A program made the position numbers and the translations under genes. Below the pieces are notes generated by a model, which searched no databases, was not told where the DNA came from, and saw only the letters and a list, made by a program, of their open reading frames with translations. Below, piece after piece: positions 49,248-57,363 of a DNA stretch of 57,363 bases. Numbering within the stretch: the first letter of the stretch is position 1; each line of letters begins with the position of its first letter. Location: assembly GCA_944392975.1 (NCBI GenBank), contig CALXYN010000008.1, forward strand, positions 1 to 57,363, read 5' to 3'. The stretch comes from an uncultured Spirochaetaceae bacterium. GTDB taxonomy: Bacteria > Spirochaetota > Spirochaetia > Sphaerochaetales > Sphaerochaetaceae.

Positions 49248-50765
49248 ATGCCTTCGGATAATAACGCAAATGGTGCAGTCATCCCAGAGAATGGAAAGAA
49301 GAACGGAAAAGACAAGAAGAAGCATGGCAAATCAGCTGGATGGATTATCGGTGTAATCGTACTCATCCTGATTTCTGTCACATTCATTCTTCCTACCACT
49401 GTATTCAGCACTGGCAATTCCAGAAGTATTAACTTCGGAAGTTACAATGGAGATGAGATCTCTCTTGAACTCGCCTACGATAATTACTTCTATAACCAGC
49501 TTTACTCACTTTCTCAGACATATGGCATGAGTTCGCAGAATATGATGCAGCTCTATGCACAGGCTTTCTACCAGACAGTCTTCCATACAGCACTTTCACA
49601 GCTGGCTGATGAAGCTTCAATCAGTGTATCCGACAAAATGATAAGCCAGGGCATCGTCAACAGCGGTCTGTACCGTGATGAAAATGGTGCTTTCGACCTA
49701 GAAGCATATAATGCAGCATCCCAGCTTGATAAGGATGCTCTCAAACAGCAGCTTACTGATATGATTCCTGCACAGGTTGTTTATCAGGATATGACATCTG
49801 TAAAGACATCCAATGCAGAATACAGCTTTGTATCTGCTCTCAATGCCAATCCAAGATCATTCCAGTACATCACTGTTGACTACGATTCATATCCAGATGC
49901 AGATGCAGTGACTTATGCAACTGCAAATCAGGAACCATTCATGACAAAGAATCTCTCTGTCATCACTGTAGCAACAGAAACAGAGGCAAATGATCTTATC
50001 GCTGCCATCCAGAATGGAGAGAAGACATTTGAAGAAGCTGCAACAGAAAGTTCCACGGATAACTATGCTAGTGAAAGCGGAAACATGGGTTCAGTCCTTT
50101 TCAATGATCTCCAGAACATGCTTTCAAACAGTGAGGATACAGCAACTGTATTTGCAATAGCATCTGGAGAGCTTTCGGCTCCTATCCAGGGTTATTCAGG
50201 ATGGATGATTTTCCGTGCAGACAGCGAAGCAGCTCTTGCAGATCTTACAGATCCTGAGGTGCTTTCTGATGTCAAGAGATATATGTCCATCAATGATAGC
50301 GAAACAATGAATGCATATGTCGAAGCAAAGAGTGCGGAAGTCTATGCAGCTGCAGTAGAGGATTTCGAGAAAGCAGCAACAGATAACAATCTTACAATTA
50401 CTGATGTCAATGCTTCTTCCTACAATCCTTCTTCCTCATCATTCATCAACGACATTGCTGGAAATGATCCGGAAGGACTTCTCTATAATGTTGCTTCATC
50501 CGATGCAGCCTTCCAGGAAGAGCTTTTCAAGGTAGCTGACAATACTGTGCTCGAGCCAATGCTGACAGGTTCTTCCTACATTATCGTACGCCCTGTCGCA
50601 CCGAATAATGTCAATACGAACTGGACTTCATATCTCGATATGATGTACTCAGCAAGCATGCCAAGTCTTGTGGCACAGGACATTGAATCCAGCATCCTTT
50701 CTTCCGACACATTTGAGGATAATTTCATCAACACATATATTTCGGAAGTGATGATAACTCAGTAA
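49248..50765 (+). CDS. PpiD/SurA-like peptidyl-prolyl isomerase, membrane-anchored
   Basis: This 505-residue periplasmic folding factor is tethered to the inner membrane. A very basic cytoplasmic N terminus (GKKNGKDKKKHGK) precedes one helix (residues ~31-53). A SurA_N-like chaperone region (residues ~85-200; ALSQLADEASISVSDKMIS) and a parvulin-type rotamase segment (residues ~230-325; FEEAATESSTDNYASESGNM, ELSAPIQGYSGWMIFR) follow. A C-terminal helical and second chaperone part ends EVMITQ. Length and order fit PpiD. It probably helps fold the many barrel and lipoproteins encoded here. AAGAGG precedes the ATG, and the gene has its own terminator. Confidence 0.82.
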   Translation: MPSDNNANGAVIPENGKKNGKDKKKHGKSAGWIIGVIVLILISVTFILPTTVFSTGNSRSINFGSYNGDEISLELAYDNYFYNQLYSLSQTYGMSSQNMMQLYAQAFYQTVFHTALSQLADEASISVSDKMISQGIVNSGLYRDENGAFDLEAYNAASQLDKDALKQQLTDMIPAQVVYQDMTSVKTSNAEYSFVSALNANPRSFQYITVDYDSYPDADAVTYATANQEPFMTKNLSVITVATETEANDLIAAIQNGEKTFEEAATESSTDNYASESGNMGSVLFNDLQNMLSNSEDTATVFAIASGELSAPIQGYSGWMIFRADSEAALADLTDPEVLSDVKRYMSINDSETMNAYVEAKSAEVYAAAVEDFEKAATDNNLTITDVNASSYNPSSSSFINDIAGNDPEGLLYNVASSDAAFQEELFKVADNTVLEPMLTGSSYIIVRPVAPNNVNTNWTSYLDMMYSASMPSLVAQDIESSILSSDTFEDNFINTYISEVMITQ

Positions 50766-50779
50766 TCCTAAGCTATTCC

Positions 50780-50812
50780 AAAAGCGGCAGCTCATCCTGC
50801 CGCTTTTTTCTT
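50780..50812 (+). terminator. Intrinsic terminator of the ppiD-like gene
   Basis: AAAAGCGGCAG/CTGCCGCTTTT (50780-50790, 50797-50807) form an 11-bp stem with a 6-base loop and are followed by Ts. It ends only about 8 bases before the -10 element of the next gene. Confidence 0.92.
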
Positions 50813-50819
50813 TTCCTGA

Positions 50820-50825
50820 TATACT
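50820..50825 (+). promoter_or_regulatory. -10 element of the DUF2804 gene, leaderless type
   Basis: TATACT, preceded by TGA (extended -10), ends 6 bases before ATG 50832 with no Shine-Dalgarno site. The -35 region falls within the preceding terminator and is poor. Confidence 0.45.
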
Positions 50826-50831
50826 CTTCAT

Positions 50832-51821
50832 ATGAACTTGCTACCTATCGATGAAAACAGCGCAGAAGGATGGCATAAACATCCTCTCTGGTGCATTCCT
50901 TCAAAGGATTCAGGAAAACCTGTTTCAATGCGTGGTGCAGATATCTGCACGTTTTCTGACAAAGAAAAGCAAATGCTTGTCAGCATAACATTCGCAGATT
51001 TTGGAATCGCAAGTTTTCATTCCATTTCGTTTGCAGATTATAAAAGAAACAAAGCAGTTTCTGTGCGTTCTTTCAAACGCCCCTCTACAAAGACCTCCAG
51101 ACTCTCTGACTCAGCAGTTTCTGACTGCTCTCTCACCTACTATGATAATGACCTGACGATCTCGATACTAAAGCGAAAGGAACATCGCCATATCTTGATG
51201 ACAGCGCCTGAGCTAATGCTTCCATCAGGAGAACAGGGTTTCAAAGCAGACATAACACTTACTGAGATACCGGGAGATGAGAGTCTGTCAGCTCTTATCA
51301 GGAATAAAGAGAAAGGGTATATATACACTACACGCTATATCCCTCTCTCCGTATCTGGTACTGTTTTCATTGGTGACAGAATAGAAAAACTCAGCAAGAA
51401 CAGTAACGCAGGTTTCACATGGACCAGAAGCAAAGGCCTTGGTACTGATAATATCCTTGACATCATCGCTTTCGATAATAATGAAGATGGAACAAGATGG
51501 GGACTTTCATTGTCAGAAGCTTCTGAACTAAGAAATGCAATAATAATAAATGGACAGCTTTTCAAGCTTGGAAAATGCCTGATAACCCGTCCAGACGATG
51601 GAATTTCCGAAAAATGGCATATTGAAGATGAAAGCCATAGCCTTGTCCTTGATATGAAACCATCATCAAATCTTCATTACAGGGAGAATCTGCAACCTTT
51701 TAAAGGCGAGACCAGCGAGATTTTCGGAATATTCAGAGGATCTTTCAGGATGCCGGACGGAAAAAAATTGGTAATAAATGAATCATATGGATCTGCAAAG
51801 ATGGCTGCCAAGAGAAACTGA
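50832..51821 (+). CDS. DUF2804 family protein
   Basis: This 329-residue soluble protein of no known function resembles DUF2804 proteins, which are beta-rich and found near lipid or envelope genes in some bacteria. Recognisable parts are the opening WHKHPLWCIPSKDSGK, the central NAGFTWTRSKGLGTDN and TRWGLSLSEASE, and the C-terminal SEIFGIFRGSFRMPDGKKL. It has no signal peptide or membrane helix. The start is supported by a -10 ending 6 bases upstream. The AI-2E family gene follows with a separate promoter. I would not assign a reaction. Confidence 0.72.
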   Translation: MNLLPIDENSAEGWHKHPLWCIPSKDSGKPVSMRGADICTFSDKEKQMLVSITFADFGIASFHSISFADYKRNKAVSVRSFKRPSTKTSRLSDSAVSDCSLTYYDNDLTISILKRKEHRHILMTAPELMLPSGEQGFKADITLTEIPGDESLSALIRNKEKGYIYTTRYIPLSVSGTVFIGDRIEKLSKNSNAGFTWTRSKGLGTDNILDIIAFDNNEDGTRWGLSLSEASELRNAIIINGQLFKLGKCLITRPDDGISEKWHIEDESHSLVLDMKPSSNLHYRENLQPFKGETSEIFGIFRGSFRMPDGKKLVINESYGSAKMAAKRN

Positions 51822-51823
51822 AC

Positions 51824-51852
51824 TTGCAAATCGTCTCTTCATCCTCTACAGT
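51824..51852 (+). promoter_or_regulatory. AI-2E family gene promoter, leaderless type
   Basis: TTGCAA (51824-51829), a 17-base spacer and TACAGT (51847-51852) form a promoter. The -10 ends 8 bases before ATG 51861, with no Shine-Dalgarno sequence. Confidence 0.55.
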
Positions 51853-51860
51853 TTTTCCGT

Positions 51861-53015
51861 ATGAGACGCAAGGATTTCCTCACATATCTTCTTCTTGGTG
51901 CCCTGCTTGCAGCGGCAGTTACGTTTATATGGAATTATAAGACAACAATCCCCTGGATTACAGAAAGAATATCCCCTGCTCTGCTTCCTGTATTCGGAGG
52001 GGTATGCATCGGCTTCATAATGAATCTTCCTGCTTCTTTTTTTGAGAAACATATAAAAAGATGCCGAATAGAATGCCTCTCAAAGCACAGCATGGGGCTT
52101 GCCTTGCTTATATCCATCCTGCTGCTTCTTGTTTTCATAGCCTTGGTATTCACGCTTGTCATCCCGGAGCTGGTCAATGCCATATCACTGTTTGCTGCAT
52201 CGCTGAGGGATTTTGCAAGCAACAGCAACTTCTGGAACGAGACGGATATATCACGTATACCAGTTCTCAACACTTTCTTCGATGGTGCAGATGATGGGAT
52301 CCTAACCATCGCTGATGCTCTCGAGCAGAAGATAAATGAATTCACACCATCAATCATCTCCTACACCTTTTCAACCATTCAGGGGATGATCTCATCGGTT
52401 GTCGTCTTTTTTGTCTCTTTCATATTTGCGGTCTATTTCATCTCGAACAAGAAAAGACTGCAAAGACATATTCTTAAAGTTCTTGGACTGTTTATGAAGG
52501 AGAAGCACATCCAGTACCTGCAGCATGCGGCGTCTATAAGCTTCATCGCATTTTCCAGATTCATAACAGCACAGGTGACAGAAGCTCTCATTATCGGAGT
52601 ACTGTGTTTTGCAGGTATGCTCATACTGGGCTTTCCATATGCTCTCACAGTTGGAATACTTACAGGCGTCATGGCACTTCTTCCAATATATGGTGCGCTG
52701 ATTGGAGCACTTGTAGGAGCTTTCATGATTGCTGTCATCGCCCCTTGGAAAGGTCTGTTTTTCCTTATTTTCATCATTGTACTTCAGCAGCTTGAAGGAA
52801 ATTTAATATATCCAAGAGTTGTAGGAACAACTACTGGTGTACCGTCTGTCTATGTATTTATAGCCGTAACAATCGGAGGTGCATTATTCGGTATTCTGGG
52901 AATGCTGCTGGCTGTTCCTGTATTCTCAATCATCTTCACTCTTTTAAAGGAAAAATCCGATCAAAGGGTAAAGATAAAAATTGATGCAGTAATTGATGAT
53001 GACAAAAGGAATTAA
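51861..53015 (+). CDS. AI-2E/PerM-family membrane transporter
   Basis: This 384-residue polytopic protein of the UPF0118/AI-2E exporter family has about seven or eight helices. The characteristic C-terminal half is present: SFIAFSRFITAQVTEALIIG, FPYALTVGILTGVMALLPIY, IVLQQLEGNLIYPRVVGTTT and LFGILGMLLAVPVFSI. Members include autoinducer-2, Na+/H+ and other permeases, so the name does not prove substrate. A tRNA gene follows, and no quorum-sensing gene is nearby. The start is fixed by a promoter ending 8 bases upstream. Confidence 0.86.
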   Translation: MRRKDFLTYLLLGALLAAAVTFIWNYKTTIPWITERISPALLPVFGGVCIGFIMNLPASFFEKHIKRCRIECLSKHSMGLALLISILLLLVFIALVFTLVIPELVNAISLFAASLRDFASNSNFWNETDISRIPVLNTFFDGADDGILTIADALEQKINEFTPSIISYTFSTIQGMISSVVVFFVSFIFAVYFISNKKRLQRHILKVLGLFMKEKHIQYLQHAASISFIAFSRFITAQVTEALIIGVLCFAGMLILGFPYALTVGILTGVMALLPIYGALIGALVGAFMIAVIAPWKGLFFLIFIIVLQQLEGNLIYPRVVGTTTGVPSVYVFIAVTIGGALFGILGMLLAVPVFSIIFTLLKEKSDQRVKIKIDAVIDDDKRN

Positions 53016-53068
53016 CCTGGTGATTTCATAAAAATTGGCTATTTGTATTAAAAACATGTTACAAACTA

Positions 53069-53097
53069 TTGACAGAAATAAAGAGAAAGTGTAGATT
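53069..53097 (+). promoter_or_regulatory. tRNA-Asn promoter
   Basis: A perfect TTGACA (53069-53074), a 17-base spacer and TAGATT (53092-53097) lie 22 bases before the tRNA. This is the best -35 in the window and supports the sigma-70-type consensus used for the other promoters. Confidence 0.8.
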
Positions 53098-53119
53098 CTT
53101 CACTGTTCGGAAGAACCAT

Positions 53120-53192
<73 letters not shown>

Positions 53193-53195
53193 CTG

Positions 53196-53232
53196 GCGCA
53201 ACTCATTGGAAAACAAGAGTTGCGCTTTTTTT
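53196..53232 (+). terminator. Intrinsic terminator of tRNA-Asn
   Basis: GCGCAACTC/GAGTTGCGC (53196-53204, 53217-53225) form a 9-bp stem followed by seven Ts. The 120 bases beyond it, to the next gene, show nothing recognisable. Confidence 0.92.
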
Positions 53233-53353
53233 CTTTCACTAGTTTTTACATAAACAGAAGAGATGGAAACAATATCGAAAATTGATTCAGATTTTATCTG
53301 AAACTTATTATGAAGAACTGCACAACGCAGAAATCAATATTTTCCTATTTCCC

Positions 53354-54268
53354 CTACTCTTTTACTTCTGCAGAATCCCGAGTCTTCCAATTCTTCATCA
53401 ATGTAAAGAAGTCCGTCTTCTGTAAAAGCATCTGTTTTTTCTTGACTTCCTCGTTCAGCACTTCTTTATCGACATATGGCTTCCATTTCTCAACAACGTT
53501 TTTTCCTGCTATACGACGGACGGACATAGCCTTTGTATAAAATCTGTCAGAACCATCACAGAGCGAACGGTCTTCAATGATGGAAAGACGTGTCGGAAAC
53601 TGGATTGCAAGGGATTTTGTAGTGAAGATCCTGTATCCAAGGAGAAAACAGCGGACTCCGAAATCCATCGCCTGATAAAACTCTCCGGAAATCAATGTGT
53701 CATACGACCTGAGGCGCTGAAACAGCGCTCTGTCATAGAGCCCAAGCTCCATTACAGGGTAAAGATTAAGTTCCTCCTCATCCATATCAATAGAGGGTGT
53801 GAATGACATAGGATCTACTTGTCTTCCATTTATATATGGGGCACGGAGAGTCGGCATCACTTCCAATGCGGAGGATATCATCACCGGTGTGATTATAGCT
53901 GGATGATTCTTTTCTGCCATCGCAGCCATCAGACGCTCTCCATCAAAAGCTATCAGCACAGCATCGGTTCTGACCACAAGAAAATATGTTGCATAGCATT
54001 CATCTGCAAATACGTTTATATACTCACCCGTAGTCGCAGGTTGTTTGAAGATGATGAAATTAACATCAGGAAACATAGCCTGCCAGTCTTCCTCATCTAT
54101 CCTTGTCTGGAGTGTTATCACATAGATGGGGTTACTCATATTAGCCGTATACCATTTCAAGGATTCAATAAGTTCATCCTTTGAGGCAAGGTCAAGAATG
54201 CCGATGGCAAGCTGCTGTTGCCTGTAAAGTGAAGAGATTCTTATACCGACATCCTGCCTCTGATGCAT
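53354..54268 (-). CDS. Putative GT-A glycosyltransferase-like protein
   Basis: This protein of about 304 residues has a pattern suggestive of family 2-like or related GT-A glycosyltransferases: a nucleotide-binding-like YATYFLVVRTDAVLIAFDG in the first half, then LGLYDRALFQRLRSYDTLIS and GEFYQAMDFGVRCFLLGYRI. The DFGxR segment resembles the acceptor-site region of some glycosyltransferases. There is no signal peptide and no clear DxD. ATG 54304 would add 12 residues but its GAGG touches the start codon; ATG 54268, which follows the proB stop by 10 bases, is preferred, though neither site is strong. It lies downstream of proB-proA on the same strand. Function is uncertain. Confidence 0.55.
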   Translation of the reverse strand: MHQRQDVGIRISSLYRQQQLAIGILDLASKDELIESLKWYTANMSNPIYVITLQTRIDEEDWQAMFPDVNFIIFKQPATTGEYINVFADECYATYFLVVRTDAVLIAFDGERLMAAMAEKNHPAIITPVMISSALEVMPTLRAPYINGRQVDPMSFTPSIDMDEEELNLYPVMELGLYDRALFQRLRSYDTLISGEFYQAMDFGVRCFLLGYRIFTTKSLAIQFPTRLSIIEDRSLCDGSDRFYTKAMSVRRIAGKNVVEKWKPYVDKEVLNEEVKKKQMLLQKTDFFTLMKNWKTRDSAEVKE

Positions 54269-54278
54269 TACCCTGTAA

Positions 54279-55397
54279 TCAGACACTTTCTGTAAAGACG
54301 ACATCCTCTGGTCTGAAGATTACGTCTTTCCTCCCTTTCCCTAGAACAGTTTCAATCTCAGAACTCTTATGGCCCTGAAGCTTCTCTATCTCAGTGCTGT
54401 CAAAATATGGAACCGCTTTGGCAAACACTGAGCCTTCAGCATCTATTATAGCGGCAACTTCACCCTTTCCGAAGACTCCTTCTATTCCTTTTATTCCAGA
54501 TGGAAGAAGACTCTTGTGAGCAAAAAGCGCACGCTTTGCACCTTCATCAACAATAATAGAACCCCGGGGAGTTGTATTGAGTATCCACCGTTCTCTCTGT
54601 GAAAGTCTTGTTTCCGGAAGAATATAAGACCCCAGTTCCTCTCCTCTAAGAATTCTTGTCAGCACATTCTTCTCATAACCGGAAGCTATCACAGTGCCAC
54701 AACCACCTTTCTGGGCAATCCCTGCAGCAAGAAGCTTTGTCTTCATTCCACCTGTGGCAAATGCAGACCCCGCTCCTTTTGCATATGACATTATTTCAGG
54801 AGTTATTTCCGGGATAGTATGGATAAGAACAGCATTTTCATCTGTTCTAGGATTTCCTGTATAGAGACCATCAATATCCGTGAGAAGAATAAGCAGATCC
54901 GCATCAATTTTAGATGCGACAAGTGCACTCATTCTATCATTGTCACCAAATACATCCTTGAGCTCTGCCGTGGAAACAACATCATTCTCATTGAAAACTG
55001 GAATAACACCCATTGCCAGGAGCATTGATACGGAAGAACGCAGATTGTTATAGCTCTTGCGATTGTTCAGTATCGACTTTGTGATAAGCACCTGTGCAGG
55101 CAGCAGATTGTGTCGCTGGAATTCTTCTCTGTATGCACTCATCAGAAGAGGCTGTCCAATAGCAGCACAAGCCTGCTTCATGGCGATGTACACCACAGGA
55201 CTATTATGGCCTAAAGCTTTAGCCCCAAGACCAACAGCTCCAGATGAGACAAGAATAATCTGATACCCAAGCTCCTTGAGAGAGGCAATCTGATCAACAA
55301 TTGCCCTTATTCTCTCCATATCTATACCGGTTTCAGAGGAGAGAAGATTAGTACCGGCCTTTATGACAATCCTTTTTACAGAAGAGAAATCACGCAT
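54279..55397 (-). CDS. proB: Glutamate 5-kinase with PUA domain
   Basis: ProB phosphorylates glutamate, the first step of proline synthesis. The kinase domain starts VKRIVIKAGTNLLSSETGID, then IILVSSGAVGLGAKALG and the IPVFNENDVVST catalytic region, with FGDNDRMSALVASKID near the nucleotide site and GTGGMKTK-type SAFATGGMKTKLLAA. A C-terminal PUA domain follows (residues ~280-360, NTTPRGSIIVDEGAKRAL). The length of 372 residues is typical. I start at ATG 55397, with AAGGA 8 bases upstream, rather than at in-frame upstream codons lying inside proA. It overlaps proA by 8 bases, so the two are translationally coupled. Confidence 0.94.
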   Translation of the reverse strand: MRDFSSVKRIVIKAGTNLLSSETGIDMERIRAIVDQIASLKELGYQIILVSSGAVGLGAKALGHNSPVVYIAMKQACAAIGQPLLMSAYREEFQRHNLLPAQVLITKSILNNRKSYNNLRSSVSMLLAMGVIPVFNENDVVSTAELKDVFGDNDRMSALVASKIDADLLILLTDIDGLYTGNPRTDENAVLIHTIPEITPEIMSYAKGAGSAFATGGMKTKLLAAGIAQKGGCGTVIASGYEKNVLTRILRGEELGSYILPETRLSQRERWILNTTPRGSIIVDEGAKRALFAHKSLLPSGIKGIEGVFGKGEVAAIIDAEGSVFAKAVPYFDSTEIEKLQGHKSSEIETVLGKGRKDVIFRPEDVVFTESV

Positions 55398-56682
55398 TGC
55401 AAAGTTCCTTATGCTTGAAATTCTTACCATCTGGGCCAGAATAATCTGCAACAATCTCCCCATGCCCGGAAAGAAGCCATTTTGTTGTCATAAGGCCTTC
55501 AAGCCCCACAGGACCCCGGGCATGGATTTTTGATGTCGATATGCCAACCTCTGCCCCTAAGCCGAATCTGAAACCATCAGCAAAACGTGTTGAGCAGTTG
55601 CAGAAAACATCCGCACTATCAACTTCACGGAAAAAGCGTGCTTTCGATTCCTCAGAACCTGTCACAATGCTGTCTGTATGATGAGAGCCATGCTCCGCGA
55701 TATGAGAGATAGCCTCATCAATGGATTCTACAATCTTCAAAGCACATTCAAGCGAGAGATATTCAGTATGGAAATCATCCTCTGTTGCAGGAATGGCATC
55801 AGGAATGTAAACACGACTCTTTTCGTCAGCATGAACAATAACACCACAAGCTTTGAATGCCTTTCTCAGCTCTGGCAAAAGCTCAGGGGCGATTCTTTCA
55901 TGCACCAGAATTGTCTCAGCAGCATTGCAGGCTGCAGGATATTGTGTTTTGCTATCTATGATAATGCGTACAGCCATATTGATATCCGCACTTTCATCAA
56001 CATATACAGAACAGATACCATCTGAATGTCCTATTACAGGAATGTGTGTATGATCCATCACGTAGCTGACAAACTTATTTGAACCACGTGGGATGATCAG
56101 ATCTATATCCTTATCAAGTGTGAGAAGAGTATCAACATCAGCATGGCTCTCAATTCCCAGAATCCAGGAAGAATTCACAATGCTCTCAGTTGCTTCAGCA
56201 ATGACCTTCACAAGTACTCTGTTCGTATTTTCAGCTTCCTTACCCCCCTTGAGCACAACAGCATTTCCAGAACGGAGGCAAAGTCCTGCTATCTGTACAA
56301 GCGCGTCCGGACGAGCTTCGAAAATCATGGCAATGACACCAATCGGGAATGTGACTTTCTTCAGTACAAATCCCTCATCAAGCTCTCTGGCTTCTCTGAC
56401 CTTTCCTACTGGATCGGGAAGGGATGCCAGCTCCCTGAGGCCTTTCACTGCAGAAGCTATCTTGTCTTCAGAAAATTTCAATCTGTGGAGAATTGATGAT
56501 GGGATACCAGACTTCTCTGCTCTCTCAAGATCCTCATTATTAGCGTCAATGATCTCGGCCTTTCTTCTTAGAATGGCCTCTGCCATACTCTCAATGGCCG
56601 CTTTCCTTGTCTCGTTGCTTTTAATTGACAGTTCAGATGCACCTCTACGGATAGATCTTACTTTTTCTTCTAGTCCAGACAT
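55390..56682 (-). CDS. proA: Glutamate-5-semialdehyde dehydrogenase (gamma-glutamyl phosphate reductase)
   Basis: ProA reduces gamma-glutamyl phosphate to the semialdehyde with NADPH. Family marks include KKVTFPIGVIAMIFEARPDA, LRSGNAVVLKGGKEAENTN, DLIIPRGSNKFVSYVM, the catalytic-cysteine region SKTQYPAACNAAETIL, and NCSTRFADGFRFGLGAEVGI with STSKIHARGPVGLEGL. At about 430 residues it is full length. The start is uncertain: ATG 56682 aligns best with family N termini (SGLEEKVRSIRRGASELS), but in-frame ATGs at 56700, 56727 and 56748 also exist and none has a clear Shine-Dalgarno site. Together with proB it makes the proline precursor; proC is not in the window. Confidence 0.93.
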   Translation of the reverse strand: MSGLEEKVRSIRRGASELSIKSNETRKAAIESMAEAILRRKAEIIDANNEDLERAEKSGIPSSILHRLKFSEDKIASAVKGLRELASLPDPVGKVREARELDEGFVLKKVTFPIGVIAMIFEARPDALVQIAGLCLRSGNAVVLKGGKEAENTNRVLVKVIAEATESIVNSSWILGIESHADVDTLLTLDKDIDLIIPRGSNKFVSYVMDHTHIPVIGHSDGICSVYVDESADINMAVRIIIDSKTQYPAACNAAETILVHERIAPELLPELRKAFKACGVIVHADEKSRVYIPDAIPATEDDFHTEYLSLECALKIVESIDEAISHIAEHGSHHTDSIVTGSEESKARFFREVDSADVFCNCSTRFADGFRFGLGAEVGISTSKIHARGPVGLEGLMTTKWLLSGHGEIVADYSGPDGKNFKHKELCNA

Positions 56683-56787
56683 GGTTTCAGGATGCCTCAT
56701 TAACTGATTTGATTCAACCTCATGCATATTAAGTTTCTGTCTTACACGCATATCCACAAAATAATGGAATACAGTGTACAAACGGCT

Positions 56788-57363
56788 TCAGAAATTCACA
56801 TAAGAATCAATCACTTCAAGTACTCCTCCGGCAATGGCACGGGCTTTATCAGAAATAGTGAGATGATCAGAACTTTCTCCACGAGGATCGATATCTGCAA
56901 TCTTGAAGCCAGGAGGAACGACAAGATCATCGTGAAGAAGGCCTCTTAGTTTTCCATCAATTGAAGCTTTCACTTCCACATTTCCAACATATGCAATGAC
57001 ATCATCCTTCCTGACAAGATCACCGATCATCTTCACGCCTCTGAATTTTCCGGAAGCTGGAGAATGGATGACACGTTCCTTTCCATAGCCACCAACAAGC
57101 CCAGGAATCCCTGAATTCGGGATAGCAGATCCCTGACGGATTACGGAACCAAGAGAATGTCCACGCTTTGTCTCAATAACGAAATCAGCATCCACGCCAG
57201 CCTCGAATCCCGGTCCGAGTGCGATCACAAGCGGAGCCATGCCTTTTTTTGTACCCAGGTTTTTCTTTGCAATGATTGCATCAACAAGCGCAACTGGATG
57301 AAAAGTATCAAGAAGCGACAGCTTCTCATCAATGAGAATCGGTACAGAACCTGAATCCAGGAT
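56788..57363 (-). CDS. yqeB: Selenium-dependent molybdenum hydroxylase accessory protein (YqeB/EF2563), 5' end missing
   Basis: The frame is open through the right edge of the window, reading LLDTFHPVALVDAIIAKKN then GTKKGMAPLVIALGPGFEAG. This matches YqeB/EF2563 family proteins, which are needed for maturation of selenium-dependent molybdenum hydroxylases such as xanthine dehydrogenases. Further conserved parts are ADFVIETKRGHSLGSVIRQG, ERVIHSPASGKFRG and AIAGGVLEVID. About 190 of an expected 260-270 residues are present. An apparent start at 57240 is an internal methionine. The 105 bases between it and proA show nothing recognisable. The hydroxylase itself would lie outside the window. Confidence 0.85.
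   Translation of the reverse strand: MLDSGSVPILIDEKLSLLDTFHPVALVDAIIAKKNLGTKKGMAPLVIALGPGFEAGVDADFVIETKRGHSLGSVIRQGSAIPNSGIPGLVGGYGKERVIHSPASGKFRGVKMIGDLVRKDDVIAYVGNVEVKASIDGKLRGLLHDDLVVPPGFKIADIDPRGESSDHLTISDKARAIAGGVLEVIDSYVNF

Overview
The window looks like chromosome from a diderm bacterium, most probably a gut- or host-associated spirochaete. The evidence is relaxed lipoprotein signals (ICSC, LISC), several outer-membrane-barrel-like proteins with type I signals, a ThiBPQ importer, diacylglycerol-type glycosyltransferases, and a fragment of the selenium-dependent molybdenum hydroxylase accessory protein YqeB. The phylum call is an inference from gene content; no rRNA gene is present. I saw no insertion sequence, prophage, integrase or CRISPR array. 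No gene-free stretch exceeds about 180 bases.

Layout. 1-6.8 kb: the 3' end of thioredoxin reductase, glycogen genes glgA-glgC, branched-chain aminotransferase, a Nudix hydrolase, a small membrane protein and the NAD(P)HX repair enzyme. 6.8-10.6 kb: a TPP riboswitch driving thiBPQ. 10.6-12 kb: a small barrel-like protein overlapping a caspase-like lipoprotein. 12-18.8 kb: uvrB, an HtrA-type protease, a pectinesterase-like protein, thiamine pyrophosphokinase, a DUF1015 protein and TsaC/Sua5. 18.9-21 kb: a membrane protein with a long EVPVE-type repeat, and a stand-alone dTDP-glucose dehydratase. 21-26 kb: a metallophosphoesterase lipoprotein and three barrel-like outer membrane proteins, two of them divergent paralogues.

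26.4-38 kb is a distinctly AT-rich surface-glycan island. It holds an IspD/TarI-type cytidylyltransferase with an extended SDR, three LicD phosphotransferases, a Caps_synth-type glycosyltransferase, a pyruvyltransferase-family protein, a LicA/LicC phosphocholine activation pair with a BCCT choline/betaine transporter, and a flippase. 38-47.7 kb continues the envelope theme: two paralogous GT28-like glycosyltransferases, an MMPL/RND transporter, a GT4 glycosyltransferase, barrel proteins, and a lipoprotein carrying an apparent GT80 sialyltransferase domain. 47.8-57.4 kb: a YhhQ-type transporter paired with a radical SAM protein (likely queuosine salvage), a PpiD-like chaperone, DUF2804 and AI-2E family genes, tRNA-Asn, proB-proA, and the YqeB fragment at the edge.

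How it fits together. Imported choline would be phosphorylated by LicA and activated by LicC. The TarI/SDR pair probably makes a second CDP-linked donor. The LicD proteins would then transfer phosphocholine or phospho-alditol onto a glycan or glycolipid built and exported by the surrounding glycosyltransferases and transporters. Thiamine is salvaged (riboswitch, ThiBPQ, ThiN) and no thiamine synthesis genes are visible here.

The most unusual signal is architectural. About a dozen genes have a recognisable -10 hexamer ending only 6-9 bases before the start codon and no Shine-Dalgarno sequence, so leaderless mRNAs appear to be common. Genes inside operons carry normal Shine-Dalgarno sites. In addition, six convergent gene pairs overlap at their 3' ends and a seventh is 2 bases apart.
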